64,000 bases of DNA from Cacajao melanocephalus (Eukaryota > Chordata > Mammalia > Primates > Pitheciidae), in contig CAUYLG010027030.1 in NCBI GenBank assembly GCA_963573385.1, forward strand, positions 124,001 through 188,000, read 5' to 3'. Positions 1 to 13,092 of this stretch are shown here, one piece after another (positions within the stretch are counted from its first letter, which is position 1; every line of letters begins with the position of its first letter). Both the position numbers and the translations under genes were made by a program. The notes beneath the pieces were generated by a model. That model had not been told where the DNA came from, did no database searches, and saw only the letters and a program-made list of their open reading frames with translations.

Positions 1-2040
1 CACCTTTTAAACTTCATAGGTTATCTTATTTAAAACAGAAACTTTCTTATTTTAGGCTCCTTTATAAACAGCTTAAGCCATTAAGGTTTAAAAGCAGAGC
101 TGACAATTTTAAAAGACTCTGAGGTTGTATGCCATTTTTAGAGCATTGAATGCTTCCTATCACAAATTTGATCAGTCTTGGGGCAGTTCTCTTGATAGAC
201 TCCTCAGCTAACAGGCAGAATGGTATAATATACCATTCCAAGACAAGGGGAGTCAATGAGAATGGCAACCCAAAGCACACTAAAAGTATACAGGGGGCTC
301 TTACTTTAACATTAGTGAAATAGACATTTGTTTTTATAGTCATCAACTTGGAAACTTTTGTCTTTAGGCATAGCACTTAGAAAATGATCCCTGCTTTGGG
401 AGAAATACCCTGGTGGAATCAGATTTCCTAATTTGCAAACCTTGGTTGACCTCAGTTCTTTGTATGACTTGAGATGTAAATCTTGAATACACTGTTTTCA
501 GTGGTATTAATTATTTTTACATACTTAAGCAGTATATGCAAATATATGTAAATCAATGTTCTTTTTTTTATGTAACATAAAATAAATATGTGTGCCCTAG
601 ATTATTTGAAAAGAAAACAGTTAAATTTCTTAATTCAAGAGAAACTTTCACATTGGTCTTTCACTAGTAATGGGGGAAAAATACATCACCTGCAATACTT
701 TTAAGTAACCCTATTTAGAGTAGAATTTTATCCTCTGTGTTTATTAACTAGCTTTGATCATTGTCCTTGCCAGATTTTCATCAGACAGGATAAATACATC
801 AGAAATTTCAACTAAAATCATAAAGTATAAAGACACTTATATTTTCTTCTTATCAGAGACCTCTGGGGCTCTTTTCATTTCTTTCACAAAGTTGATCCAT
901 CTCTATTTGTTGTATAGTCTATTAAACAAAGTGTCTTAAAGAAATTAAGACAAAATTAGTTTAATAAAAATGTTCAAGGAAGCACCTCACTAGGTAAATC
1001 CTAACATGGGTCTAAAGTAATATTTGAAAATAGTGATTTATGTATATTACAAGAAAACTCTTTATTAACATATTTATATAAGATACGGCACACAGAATAG
1101 TATATTACTCCATACTCATGGTGGTCACCTGAATCTTGGTTGTAACGGGTAAATTAGAGTTTATCCAGTCTTATCTATAACTATAACTGGCAGCATTAGT
1201 AACATTCTGATTGTGGTAAAAAACATGTGTTAAAAACACACACACATGAACACATGCACACACAGACACACACAAAGCAAGGAATGGGCCTATTGGAATT
1301 TTTTACATAGTTTCAATATAAAAACATATAAACTAAAAATAATATGCAAAACAGATTCAAGAATAACAACAATCTTCATTCACTAGGAATACTCAGCCAC
1401 ATGTAGCTAATGATAATCACTCTCCTGGTCTCATTTGGAAATCTTTATTCTTTCTATATAGACTCCTGTTAGCATTTGAATGAATATTTTCTAGTATCAG
1501 GACTTATGTACAAACTTCAAAGAATTTTGCTCTTTCTGCAATTAATAATATTTTTCATATTATTCCATCTCCACCATCTGGAGTTCTATTACAGTTTTTC
1601 CAGAAATGAATCACATTTCCCTAAAACATGATTAAATAATGTCTGTTTCAACCATTGTTCTTAATAGTGGGTTGTCTACTCTTTTACTGTTACTCTTTAT
1701 TTCATAAAAACTATACAATTCTTAGAAATAAGCAAAAAGGAATGGCATATACTTTTAATTTCATACTGATTCATTGTTTGATAAGCACATGGAATGATTA
1801 TTTAATTCTCCAGGAGAATGTGCCTGTGTTTTGTTTAGCAAATTATCTAATGGATTAGAAGCCAGAAACTGTGAAGTTATAGGTTAATTTTTAGATTTCC
1901 ATCTAGTAGAAAATGTAATTCCAAAAGTTATGGCTTTGATGCTATAAAACCATTTCATCTAAAGCTGCCTCCTTACATGTTTTAAGTTTGACCTAAAGAT
2001 TTTTCTGTATATCATGAACTATAACCTAAATGGACTTTTA
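1..2040. other. Unassigned AT-rich non-coding stretch
   Basis: No credible coding region: open frames are short, contain low-complexity hydrophobic sequence and do not resemble known proteins. The only clear internal structure is a CA-rich microsatellite near 1236-1275. I recognise no repeat family in the rest. Confidence 0.6.
1236..1275. repeat. Imperfect (CA)n microsatellite
   Basis: CA dinucleotides interrupted by TGAA, TG and GA steps over about 40 bases. Confidence 0.85.
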
Positions 2041-2306
2041 AGCAGAGTTTGGGCCAATCAGATGGCCAACAGTTAAAATCATGTTCAAATAAGGCAAACC
2101 CCAAGCTCTAACCAATCTGGCTGTTTCTATACTTCACTTTCATTTTCTGTAGGTCATGTTCCTTTTTCTGCCCATAAATCTTCCACCCATGTGGCTGCGC
2201 TGTAGTCTCTGAGCCTACTCTGGCTTGGGAGCCTGCACGATTCCTGAATAATTCTCGGCTCAATGAAACTGTTAAACTTAATTCGGCTAACGTTTTTCTT
2301 TTAACA
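2041..2306 (+). mobile_element. ERV LTR fragment, 3' part, plus strand
   Basis: The segment has the layout of a retroviral LTR R/U5 region: a CCCATAAATC-type box, a passage reading 'gtctctgagcctactctgg', then a degraded polyadenylation signal (CAATGAAAC) and a U5-like end (AATTCGGCTAACG then a T-rich stretch ending TTAACA). This matches the 3' ends of several class I or MER-type LTRs in primates. The exact family is not assigned. The 5' part of the LTR is not recognised, so the left boundary is approximate. Confidence 0.55.
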
Positions 2307-2579
2307 ATGCCTTACAGGATACTAATCAGTTTTGTATGTATGACCCTATTCTAACATTCTTACTTATATGAACTTCAGTTCTCAAAGTCTTTTGAAAGAA
2401 GTTTTATCATTTTACTCCTTTCATTCATTCATGTGTTTAATAAAACATCTGACATATCCTTTCTCTATTTGTATGAGTCAAGTTTTAGCCCTTTAAAACT
2501 ACACTTTGATCATTTGACGCATTATTTCCACCTAAGCTGCCCCGATTTACACATTTTTTAATGCTTTATTCATATAAGA

Positions 2580-3080
2580 ATGAATTCTCCTTTTAAAAAA
2601 TTTCAAATATTCTAAACAAGCCTAAATGTAAAGCATAATTTCCTCACCTCTTCTCTAAACCTACCTGCTGCTACTAAACCATATCATTTCCCAATTTTAG
2701 CCATAGCGATCAGTTGGATGTTTATCAACTGCAACATTTTCTATGCTTTCACATATATCCATATACGCCTATATTAACTTAAATTATAGTAAACTGTGTG
2801 GAATAGACTGCCCTGTATGTCTTGATAATCTTTTCATTTTATTCTCCATTCTTGACTGTTGCATAATATTCTGTGGTAATAAATATCTTAGTTTGTTCAA
2901 ACTTTCATCTATTAAAATGAATTTACGATACTTCCAATGTTTCATTATTATAAACAATGTCTGAATAAACATTCTTATAAATATTTCCCTGTCTCATTTA
3001 TAAATATATATTTATGTTTAAATCAGAAATTGTAATTACTAGATCATTTACAATTTTAAATAAGAAAATATATTTTCAAA
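2580..3080 (-). mobile_element. Old L1 (L1M-type) 3'-end fragment, antisense
   Basis: Between about 2740 and 3000 the sequence follows, with many changes, the reverse complement of the L1 ORF2 end: the 'elongation of site / gain of ATAATATTCTGTGG', 'cattaaaacAATG..TTTATTATAAACAATG' and 'ATAAACATTCTTATA' blocks that in young L1s read as attccatggtgtat, attgtgaatagtg and aataaacatacg. The left part resembles an L1M 3' UTR. The high divergence says it predates primates. Boundaries are approximate. Confidence 0.5.
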
Positions 3081-3444
3081 GGATCCTGCAAAAGAGCTGC
3101 ATTTTACATTATGTTCCCACAAGCAGTTAGCTACACTAGTAAATATTTAAAATATGTATATAATATTTTTTCAAACTCTTCAGTGAGATAATTCAATGGA
3201 ATAGTATTTTTCAGGCATGAGATTCTAAAATCATCAAGGAAGAGGAAAATAGTGTATAGAACAAAATTATCTCTAAAAATGTATCTGGTTTGCATATACA
3301 ACACTATAGACATTTTTATCAGTTTCTTTAAATTTTTAATATGTTTATTTTAAATATTGTGATGTCATTTAATTATTAAAAGGAAATACAGAAAAGCACA
3401 CTTTTGTATAGTTCTTTTCTTACAATAAACTTAGAGAATTGTAT

Positions 3445-3802
3445 CTTAGTCTGTTTAGGCCACTATAACTAAATACCATAGACTAGGTAGTTTATCAACA
3501 ATATAAATTTGTTTCTCTCAGTTTTGGAGACCGGGAAGAGCAAGATCAAGGCATGAGCAGATTTAGAGTCTGCCTGAGGGCGAAATTTCTGGTTTATAGA
3601 AGGTGCCTTCATACTGTGTTCTCACAGAGTGGAAGCGGGAACCAGATCCCTTGACTCTGTTTTATAAAAGGCTAATGGCATTCATGAGGGCTCTCCCCGT
3701 AAGATTTAATCCCATCCCAAAGGTCACACTTCCTAATACTATCACCTTGGATTAGCCTTTTACCATAAATTTGAGGAAGGCACAAACATTCAGACCAGAG
3801 TA
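3445..3802 (-). mobile_element. MLT1 (A-type) LTR, ERVL-MaLR, minus strand
   Basis: Reads as the reverse complement of an MLT1A-like LTR: it opens with CTTAGTCTGTTTAGGCC, carries the 'accatagactaggtagttta' passage near 3475, and ends with ACAAACATTCAGACC, which on the minus strand is the LTR start (GGTCTGAATGTTTGTG). About 358 bp, close to the usual full LTR length, so this is a solitary LTR left after recombination. Confidence 0.88.
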
Positions 3803-4796
3803 TGTTACATGTATTTCTTGAGACACAAGCTCATTGAGCTGATACCTATGATTGAAATTTTATATCAACTATTTTCGGGAAAAAAAGTGTGAAGATTTTA
3901 TAGGTTAAAATTATGTTTTATGAGATTCTGCACTGCAGCAAATTGATCTTTTAAAAATATGTCAGATCACATTTCTTCAATCTATTTACCATGGTATTGG
4001 TCATGCCCCACTACAATTTAAGATTTCCAGAAAGAAAAGTGTGTGGCACACAGAAAATACTAGGTACATATTTGTCAAGTAAATGTCTTGTTGTTACCTG
4101 AACAAATCAACAAGTGTTAGTCTGTCAACATTCTATGGATACTTTAAAAGCATGAGATACTTATTTGTTTTGAAATATATTGCATATCAACCTACTAGTG
4201 TAGACATCTCAATTGTGTTGTTGCAATATTTGATCTGCTTATTCTTTTTTCAGTCTGTTTGCTCTGTTGACTTCTGACACAGGTGTGTTGAAATAGCTTG
4301 CTCTGGTTTTGTATTTGCCATTTTATCAGGTGTCACTTTTTAAATTTTGAAGTATTTTTTAAGATTTTTTTTTTTAATGTGAACAAACGTTGGTGACCAT
4401 TGCCTTATTTTGGTATATTGCTATCCCTAAATATATAAATTATGTCTCTTTACAACATTTAGGGAGTTATGCCCTGAATCAGGTTTTGAATTTTTGTTTT
4501 ATTCTGGTTTTATTTAATCTGAGCAATTTTTGTTTTAAAAAATTAAAAATTGTAGTGAGTACTAATAGGTATCTTTATCCCAGCAAATACATTCTTTGTG
4601 TTTTCTACTTGCCATGCTTGAATTTAATTATTTTAGTTCTCTTTCCCATATTTTGTTAGATTGGTTGAGTGTTCTTTGTACTAATTTTCCATTTTAGTTA
4701 TTTGAATGGTATACCTTCTTCTTCTAATCTCTCAATATGTATTTCTAAATACCCAGCACACTTAATTAACTTTCAATTTTCAAACATCAGATTGTA
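3803..4796. other. Unassigned AT-rich non-coding stretch
   Basis: Only accidental frames are open, for example an 89-codon hydrophobic frame at 4390-4659 made of AT-rich codons. No recognised repeat family. Confidence 0.5.
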
Positions 4797-5435
4797 ATAT
4801 TGGGGTTCAGGGGTTCAGGGTGCCTTCAGCTCCCCTGATAGGACATTTCTCCAGGTTCTTGGTCTCCTGCCCTCTCAAGAATGAGAGAGGGGACCACCAT
4901 GCAGTGCCCAGTAAATGCCGGACTCAAAAGTGTGTGTAGATAGTGTTTTATTTAGAGAGAGAGAGAGAAACGGGAGAAGGAGAGACAAAGAAACAGCTAA
5001 CTCTCACACTGAGTGAGAGAAAGAAAAGATGGAATCCAGGAGAGGAAAGACAGCTTCCACACTGAATGGAAGGGAACAGAGAGAGATGGAGTTTAAGAGG
5101 GGAAGACAGGCTTCCATGAAGGGAGTGTTCGTGGTGTTCGTAGAAGGGGCCCAAACATGGAGTCCGAAAGGGAGTGGAAGAAGGAGACTTTTAACCTGGG
5201 AGGAACCCCCATCTTCTCTAAGACTTCTGGCCAATGAAAGGAGTTCCTTAGAACTTCCACTGGAGTGATTGACTTTTAGTTTCTTCCCGTGCCTGTGAAA
5301 TTCAAACATACACCATTAAATCTCCCAGATGGAGAGACATGGGAGCTGGGCATGGCACTGCTAAGTTCTTGCCCTTAAAACTATGCCCCCTTGTGGACCC
5401 AGAAAGAGAACACCTTCCCTCAAGATGTTAGTGAA
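4797..5435 (-). mobile_element. Solitary ERV LTR (family unassigned), minus strand, copy 1
   Basis: About 640 bp, purine-rich and more G+C-rich than its surroundings. It aligns along its length with 55620-56133: shared blocks include the start (TTCAGGGTGC), 'caagaatg' followed by 'gaccatgc', a TTTATTTAG box (a polyadenylation signal AATAAA on the minus strand), ACTTTTAACCTGGGAGGAA, 'atgaaaggagttcctt' followed by 'aacttccactggagt', and CTTGTGGACC. The minus-strand AATAAA and an upstream TTAAAAG box fix the orientation. Several overlapping open frames on both strands (5004-5309 minus, 5029-5268 plus) are products of purine-strand bias, not genes. Confidence 0.75.
4954..4968. repeat. Short (GA)n tract inside the LTR
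   Basis: Seven or so GA dinucleotides just beyond the LTR polyadenylation box. Confidence 0.8.
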
Positions 5436-7315
5436 TACCCACAATTGTCTTCTACCGAGACAAGATTTATGAAACACTTTCACTTGGTTTGGCTTTTTCA
5501 CATACTCAACTTGTAGACCGTGGTAGATATTATCTGGATATTTTATTTTATATTGTGAGAATTTTGTTTACAATCAGTATTTATTATATTATATCCCTGG
5601 GCCTCAATTTCTTTATGACACTTTGCCAGACATACTGTGTTCATGGCTTAGCATCTAAATTCACTGAGCTAAATCATAGGTATTTAATTATCTCCTTTAT
5701 TTTTTTTTCTGATCATATTTATTTGAATTTTCTTTATGTTAACTGTAGATTTGATGAATTCACTTTTTCAAGTCTAAAAAATAGAGACTTAATTATGTAG
5801 AGCACATTCTCCAAAAGAGGTCTAATAGAAATGGCCAGAGATGTCACACAAAAACTTTCTGAATTGCAGACTCAAGACTTAAGCACAGCATCGCTCTATT
5901 TAAGACAGTACTAAGGTTCATTTCTAGTCCAATTGGCATAGAAACTAGCATAGTTATTTTTGCTTTCTAAACACATTCCAACTTTTCTGCATTCATAGTT
6001 TTTCTTTTGCTTTTCCCTAACTCTATCATTATAGATTCAATCAATGAAGTAGATACCTGCTTAGATATTTCAAGTAAAAAGATAATCAGGATACAAAATT
6101 TTTGGAAATAGCAAAAAGAAGGAGTAGCATTACTCAGATCAGGAACTTTAGTTAGTTATGAGTTCTGCCACCTAAGTCCGCACTTCTCTGAGGCTATCAT
6201 GTCAGAAGTTTGTATTTAGCAGCTACAGGAGTTCATATTCGTGTGCTGTTGTGTCTTTAAGAGTTCAAACTGGGCTCTTCTATTGTTGACATTGGCATTG
6301 GAGAGATAGAAAAACCCCAAGCTTTTTTCTTCTAATTTCATATGAATTTCTCCCAATGACAGAACCTAAACCAGAAAAATGTGTCTGAGAAATGCAGTTT
6401 CTCAGATTCTAGTCCTTGAAATACAGTGAAGTATGGAAAATGTCAGAAATAACGCTATGACATCAAAAGTAAATTTTGCTTATCCAAAAGGTAGGGGATA
6501 TCTTTTTTTTTTTTTTATCTCTTCCAGTTTATACTTACTTATTCTCTACATCCATATTAAAGGCCACTACTTCCATGAAGTCATGTCATATTCCTAATAT
6601 GCTGCTCACTCAGTGTTCTTTAAACTCCCCATAGTGTAATGCATATTTACTATTATATATGACATATTCTTTGTATTATAGTAGTTTTGTAGCATCTAAT
6701 CTCTCCTCTCACTAGTCTGTGATTTTGTATGGAAAATCTCATACTAGATTTAACACAGGATTTGAAGTGAGGATAAAAAACATGGATTCAAATTTTTTTG
6801 TTTTCTGCTGATCCAAAATAGGTTTATATGCACTCACTGATGAATGCTTAGCTAGGGGAAAATGACTTTGTTAATTTCTGTTTTTCAAAGCACCTTGAGA
6901 TGCTCTTTTGACTAGAAATATCAAGTGAAATTGCTCCACTAGGCTTCAGTATCTCAGATCATGACAAATCATAACACTCTGCTATTGTGTTTAATACTGA
7001 TAAGATATGCAAATGAGTAATAAGCCAGAAATACATCAAGTGAAAATAATTTAGTAGCACAATATTTCTTTGAGTATTTTGTGAATAAAAGGGTTAGACA
7101 GGAAGGATATAATTATGTAGGTTTTGAAGTCAAAGAAATGAATTGCCTACCATATAAACTTAGTAATTTACTACAGCTTTCTGAAGCCATAGTGAATTAC
7201 CTTTTCTATCTAAAATATGAAAAGTAATCGACTTAGAGTTAAATAAAATAATATATATGATAGCATTTTGCAAATTGTCTCACAACTTTTTGATTGCTGT
7301 TATAACAAGTATTAT
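5436..7315. other. Unassigned non-coding stretch
   Basis: A 103-codon open frame at 5489-5800 is hydrophobic and AT-rich with no recognisable domain. I see no repeat family I can name. Several short homopolymers (T runs near 6500) are present. Confidence 0.5.
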
Positions 7316-7510
7316 TACTACTTAACAATTATTAATTTCTTCCTATGTTCCAGGCACAGATAGAAGCACTTTATTGCCATTAACTAATTTAGTCCTTATT
7401 AAAATCTTATAATCTAAGTTCTGTTAAGTTTTCCATTTTATAGATAAAGAAACCAAAGTTTAGACAGCTCAAATAACTTGTGCAAAGTTTCTCAAGACAT
7501 TGAGTTATGG
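7316..7510 (+). mobile_element. MIR fossil (tRNA-derived SINE)
   Basis: Order of blocks follows the MIR core and tail: 'ttccaggcacagatagaagcac', 'ttaactaatttagtccttat', 'attttatagataaagaaacc', then 'gtgcaaagtttctcaag'. These correspond to the tgtgccaggcac, cattta-atcc, ttttacagatgaggaaac and cccaaggtcac blocks. Strongly diverged, as expected for a pan-mammalian SINE. Confidence 0.7.
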
Positions 7511-7819
7511 TAAAAATCATAATTTTCTCTGGAGTAGATCATGCTTAATCATGATCTGATACACTGGAGTAAAACTTCAATAGTAGCAGGAACAAGAAAT
7601 AACAAATTAATTGAAACATGGAATAAAATGGGAATGATAAAAATATATTTAACATTTTTAAACTTAAAAATGTTTTTTTTGCCAATCTTTTAATAGTTCT
7701 GAATCACTTTCTAGCCTAAAACACAAATATATTATTTATCTATCATTTTTAATTTTTATTTAATTTGGAGTGAGGGGATAGACAATTGCAGTTATCTCAG
7801 TGCAGAATGTCTCTTTGTC

Positions 7820-8025
7820 TGTCCAATAAAACAGTCTGTGATGATGGAAAGGTTTTAAATCTGTGCTGCTCAATTTGGTAGCCATGAGCTCTATGTGTCT
7901 ATAAGTCACTGAGCAATTTAGGAACTGAATTTTTATTTTATTCCAATTTATTTGAATTTGACAAGAGCCACATGTGGTTATTGGCTATTGGCTATTGTAT
8001 TCAACAGCAAAGCTCTAGATCTGTC
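7820..8025. mobile_element. hAT-Charlie-type non-autonomous DNA transposon
   Basis: A palindromic element: 'ctgctcaatttggtagccatgag' on the left mirrors 'ttggctattgtattcaacagc' on the right, with an AT-rich centre containing TTTTTATTTTATTCC and a GCCACATGTGG core. This is the layout of the MER3-like Charlie MITEs, in which the termini read cagcgctgtccaat and attggacagcg. Exact subfamily not assigned. Confidence 0.65.
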
Positions 8026-9901
8026 TGTTCCCAATTGACCCCTCCCTACCCCCAAATAATTTACCATTTCATTGTTTACATCTAAATTCAGTAGCACTTT
8101 GGAGAGTCATATGAGTTACCAGGTTATTCCAAAGCACTAGAGTTTTTCATGGGCAAAAATGCCAACCATTTTTTCACTCTCTTTTCTTCTTTCAGTTCAT
8201 GCAATAATTAATGTTTATCTAATTGCTATAGAGGGTTCTAATGGTATAAAAGATTGTGGAACAATGCTTTTGACTCATGGAAAAGACGCAACTCAGCTGG
8301 TAGAAGCAAAAGTACACATAGCAGAGGTGGTGCAATAACTACAAATATGAAGTGTTGCTGTTAGCATTTGTAAGCATACTTTACAAGAGGAAAGAAGTGT
8401 GCCTGATATTGGGTTAATGGATTAAATGGAGATCAATTAAACCAGCCTTACTATACTATGACTATTACCAAAGAGCACACATCCTCAGCACAAATCAAAT
8501 AAATAAAGTATAATATATAATAATATGATAGTAAAAAATCATTTACACACAAAAATGTGCATTCACATACAATAAAGTTAATAAAAAGTGTAAAGTCAAA
8601 GTATTACAAAGAAGAAAAGGGAATTAATTTTTTTAACAGCTGTTTTCTTAGTTACAGAAGTCTCATTTGAAAATATATAACATGAGCCATCTCATTCTAT
8701 GTAAGGCCACACTGATACGAAAGAGAAAAATCTTACTGATGTGCTTCATAAAAAATTCCCTAAAGCTGCCTGCTGAGTCGCTATGAGGAAATGACTGGCT
8801 CAAAATGAATCCCAGGTAGCTCTTTCCCTCCATCCTGAAAGTGCCCTCTCTCAGTTACTACACCTGCAGAAACAGGTGTAGCTAGGTTATAAAAGGCAGC
8901 TTGACTGGTTACGTGCCAGATCAAAGTACGGTGTATATTTGAAAATAGAAAAATGTCTGGAAAATAGAAGGCTTAAATGAATGTCACCCTGGGGGCAGTA
9001 ATAACAGATGTGCTGACAATTTATGAATATTTCACTATAAATGCTCTTTTGTTCTTCTATAAGGAATTATGTAGTGCCAGACACCATAGCACAATGCCTG
9101 ATACTTATTTAGAATAACTCGCAATTACTGAAATTATCTGAAAAATAAGACCCAGGAATGTGTGTTTGTTGGATGGATTTTTTTTAAAGTAAGAAACGCT
9201 TATGTATCTACATAACGATGTACCCATCCACTAAATAGATATTTAAACAAAAAAAATTAATAAATATCAACACATTCGCATAGCATGCACACCCATAAAC
9301 AGTTATAGAGTGGGAAATTGTTTCTGGTGATCCATTGCCTCTATTTTTACCATTAAATACATTTGATGAAGAGTGAACTTGAAAACTTTTGAGAGAGATA
9401 AGTTGCTAACGTTTGTTGGGGCACAGCACAGAGAGGTCCTTACTAAACTTCTCCAAATGACTCCACTAACTAGGTTGCACTTTATATCTAGGACTGCATA
9501 CAAATAGGCCATAACAATAGAGTCATGAGCTTCCATTCTAACACCTCTTCTCCCGCAATACAAATCAAATCTGAATATGAACTGTGTACTACAATGAGCG
9601 TTATTTTATCAAATTAAAAGGGGCTGTAGAGTGTTCAGATTTGTCTAACATAGGTGTTTGCTGGACTGATTCTGAGGTATGGAAAGTAAATAACAGTCAT
9701 TCCAAAACACTCATGAAATAGATCATAATGGATTCAAAGGATATATCATAGACCATTACATTCTCAAAATTAGCATGCTCACCAAAACATTCAAAATGAC
9801 TTTGAGGGGACCTTTGAACATCACATGAGCTTCAATAATTAGAATGCCATTTAATCAGAAGACTAATACATTTAGTTAAAAAAAACCTCCAAATACACAA
9901 G

Positions 9902-9922
9902 ATATATATATATATATATATA
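9902..9922. repeat. (AT)n microsatellite
   Basis: About ten uninterrupted AT dinucleotides. Confidence 0.92.
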
Positions 9923-11865
9923 TTTGAAATAGAACTACTTCATTTGTGCTTTTCTTGAAGGAGAGAAAAGATTGGATTGTTGAGAAGTGAGGAGTGAGGA
10001 GCCAATTCCTCAAGGAAGGCTGATAATATACAATTGGCACTTTAGCATGAATGACATAGATTTGATTTTGACTATTATTTGAAGAAATAAGGAAATTCAT
10101 GAAGAAAGAGCAATATGCTGATATTAAACCAAGTGCTCAAATTATACAAGAAACAAAAACAAAAAATAAGGTTGAAACTCCACTCCTGTCTCACACTGCA
10201 GCAACATGATCCAAGTTTGTATGGTTTGTTGCTTTGCATGACAAACTCATTTAACAGAAGATTTTTAAAAAACTGTGATTATCTAGCCAAAGACAGACTA
10301 CGCAGCAGAAAGGAATGAACACTATCAAGAGAATACTTGGTGTGGTAAACATTCATATAGGCTGTGGGAAAAAATAATGCTCTCAAAATCATTGGTTAAA
10401 TTTCCTTCCATTTCAAATCCAATGCGAACCCAGTCTCAGCACTTGGAAATGCTAAGGATTTATGTTAGAGTTTTATGGAACATATTACTATTTTTTAGAA
10501 GATTTACCTAAAAAAATACATAGCCAAAAGCTGATTTTTTCCTACAGTTAGTGAAAATAATGCAACTATTTCTAATTACAGCTGTTAAATTATTTAGCCC
10601 CCTCAAAAATCTAATATGTATAGGTCAGCTTTATAGTTAATAACAACAATGACAAAAACATCCAAATTTACATTTTGTTAAAAGGAATTTCCCCAAGATT
10701 CCAGTCACATTATTCATTTATTCATTTATCCTTATTTTTTGTCTTGTTTTGTTTATAATAGTAGAAGTCTCACAGCTTGATAAATTGCATGTCAGAATAA
10801 GTTTGCTTATTGTTCAGGGGCTTGCATGTTCATTTAAAATATATTTTCTTTTAGTTTTTTTTTTTTCTTTTTTGATCACTTGGATATGTTGACAGGAAAG
10901 CAAAGACGTAAAATCTTTTGGTCAACTTATATCTATTTGATGTCATTATTTAAAAATCTAATAGGGCTTCCTAGATTGCTATGTATTATTATATAATGAT
11001 ATCAAAGAAACAAATGTTAATCTTGCCTTTGAAAAGTAAAATGGTTTTCCATTGTAAATAATTTTCTGTATACTGCAAATCACAAATATGTACAGCCCTG
11101 AAAGTAAATATTATTTAGGTAAATAAATAAGCTTGAAGTCAAGGGATGGACACAAACTTTAAATGTAGCACTAATTCCAATACTAACTTTTACTTTTTAA
11201 TATTTTTTTCAGTTAATTAAGCATGCTATACTGCTAGTATTTATAACTTTTTTCAATATTGTAATTTAAAATAAAATCATTCGATATATCAAAGTATTTG
11301 TAATGCACCTTTTAAAAAAGAAATCTTGTTTGAAAAAAATAATTTGCCTCCTATTAGAAATATTAATTAGTTACAAGAATAATCTGAACTTGTCTAACAA
11401 AATTGTTGTAGAGAAAGACCATCATCATTATGCTAATAACTACCATGAAAATAGTGGGAAATGTGGATATGAGTGATTTAGTAGGAAATAAACTCATTTA
11501 TAGCGAAACTGAAATGAAACTAATACAGTTTTGATGGCTATTATTGAATTACAGGCCATTTATGAAATTGCAGAAATATGTTTCAGAGCCTACACAGTAT
11601 ATTTCTTGTTCTAGCCATAAATATAATGACCCCACTTTTTCCTCTGTAGCTTTCAGTTTGAAGCCCTAGGGAGAAAGTGACAAAGTAAGAACCAGATGCT
11701 TCATTGACGTTATAGAGTAGGCAAATTGCAGCTTGCAGCAATAGTTTCGGCTGGGTTTATGCAGTTACCATTCTAATTCAACAAATAGTAATCCATGTTT
11801 TTTAGGAGCCTAGTACTGTGCAATACAAATTAAATTAGAATGAAAAATAAACTCTGCAAATATAT

Positions 11866-11929
11866 GTGTGTGAATGTGTGAGTGTGTGTGTATAATTATA
11901 TATGTGTGTACACTCATACATTCACACAC
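11866..11929. repeat. TG/CA-rich imperfect inverted repeat
   Basis: The left arm 11866-11884 (GTGTGTGAATGTGTGAGTG) and right arm 11911-11929 are complementary at 18 of 19 positions. They are separated by a loop containing the palindrome TATAATTATA. More than a plain TG repeat, because the AATG and GAGTG interruptions are mirrored. Confidence 0.8.
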
Positions 11930-12149
11930 AATTTCTTATCAGGATTTTTCTTTTTCTTCATGAAATACATCATTTCAGATTCTATAACTATTTGCTTCAC
12001 AGTTGCTCGGTCTGAAATACCTGGAGACTCTGACTCAGAGTTTGATCTCAAAAGGCTTCAGAGGTTCAGTCTGCTTTTCAAGGTTTTGACTAATAACAGA
12101 TTGACAATTTCTTTTTTATAACTATAACCTGCTATTATTTATTCGAATA

Positions 12150-12265
12150 TCATTTGATGAATATTTATCTTGCCCTTCCTGCATGAAAGGGACCACACCA
12201 ACCACTGAGGTTGAGTTTTGAATGAGACAGACATGATCCCAGATCTTATAGGGCTAAGAACTTTA
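12150..12265 (+). mobile_element. Possible old LINE 3'-end fragment
   Basis: The run 'tttgatgaatatttatc', 'gaatgagacagacatgatcccagatcttatagggc' has the order of a common ancient LINE tail (attcaacaaatatttattg, gaacaaaacagacaaaaatccctgccctc). The match is partial, so the family is left open. Confidence 0.35.
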
Positions 12266-12729
12266 TTTCTGTATCTGATGGTGTCTATTTCAAGCAAGAA
12301 AAAGAAACCTCCTCATTCATTAAATTGGTATCACCTTAAAATTGTATCATTTTAAATACATAAATTATGGGTAAGAAAGTTTGAGCCAGAGGACTCTTAC
12401 ATTCTAAAATAATCAGAACCTGAATTTTATGTTATCCAAACCTAGACATTTGAGCACATAATATATGCATTGCATATATTAGATACGGAGAACACAATAA
12501 TAAAATGATAATTCTCAGTTTATAAAACCTCATTTAACCCTAGTAAAAATTTGAAGTTTATAGATGTAAATATTGAACCTAATATCATTTTGAATTAAAC
12601 CTAAAATTGCAATGTGCTGAGGAACTTAGTGACGCTTGGTTTGTTGTCTTATGTGTTTCTTTTTATTGCTAGCCTCTGATCAAAGTCTTTTTTTCCTCTT
12701 TCAGTAACTCCTTTCTTTCAACCAGACCC

Positions 12730-13092
12730 TGTCTTAGTATTTTCAGGCTGCTATAGCAAATATACCCTAAACTGGGTGGCTTATAAACAACAGAAATATA
12801 TTTCTCATGGTTCTGGGAGTTGGAAAGTTCAAGTTCGGGGTGACAGCACATTCAGTGTCTTGGAAAGGCCCATTTGCTGTTTAATAGATGGCCTTCTCAC
12901 TGAGTCCTTCCATGGTAGATGAGTGAGGGTTCTCCCTGGGGCTTCTTTATAAGGACACTAATCCCCATTCATGAGATCTCTGCCTTCATGACCAAATCTT
13001 CTCTCCAAAGGCCCTGCCTGTTAATACCATCACTTTGGTGATTAGGATTCAACATAGGCATTTTGGAGGACACAAGTAATGAGACCATAGCA
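12730..13092 (-). mobile_element. MLT1 (A-type) LTR, minus strand
   Basis: Reverse complement of an MLT1A-like LTR: opens TGTCTTAGTATTTTCAGGCTGC, contains CTGGGTGGCTTATAAACAAC and 'ataaggacactaatccccattcatgag', ends near GACCATAGCA. About 363 bp, so a complete solitary LTR. Same family and orientation as 3445-3802. Confidence 0.9.

Larger units (their letters stand above)
8026..12149. other. Unassigned AT-rich non-coding stretch
   Basis: About 4 kb with no element I can name and no convincing coding region. It contains an (AT)n tract at 9902-9922 and a TG-rich hairpin at 11866-11929, listed separately. Confidence 0.5.

Noticed and set aside
5004..5309. Overlapping frames of 79 to 101 codons on both strands
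   Set aside because: Caused by the purine-rich strand of a solitary LTR.
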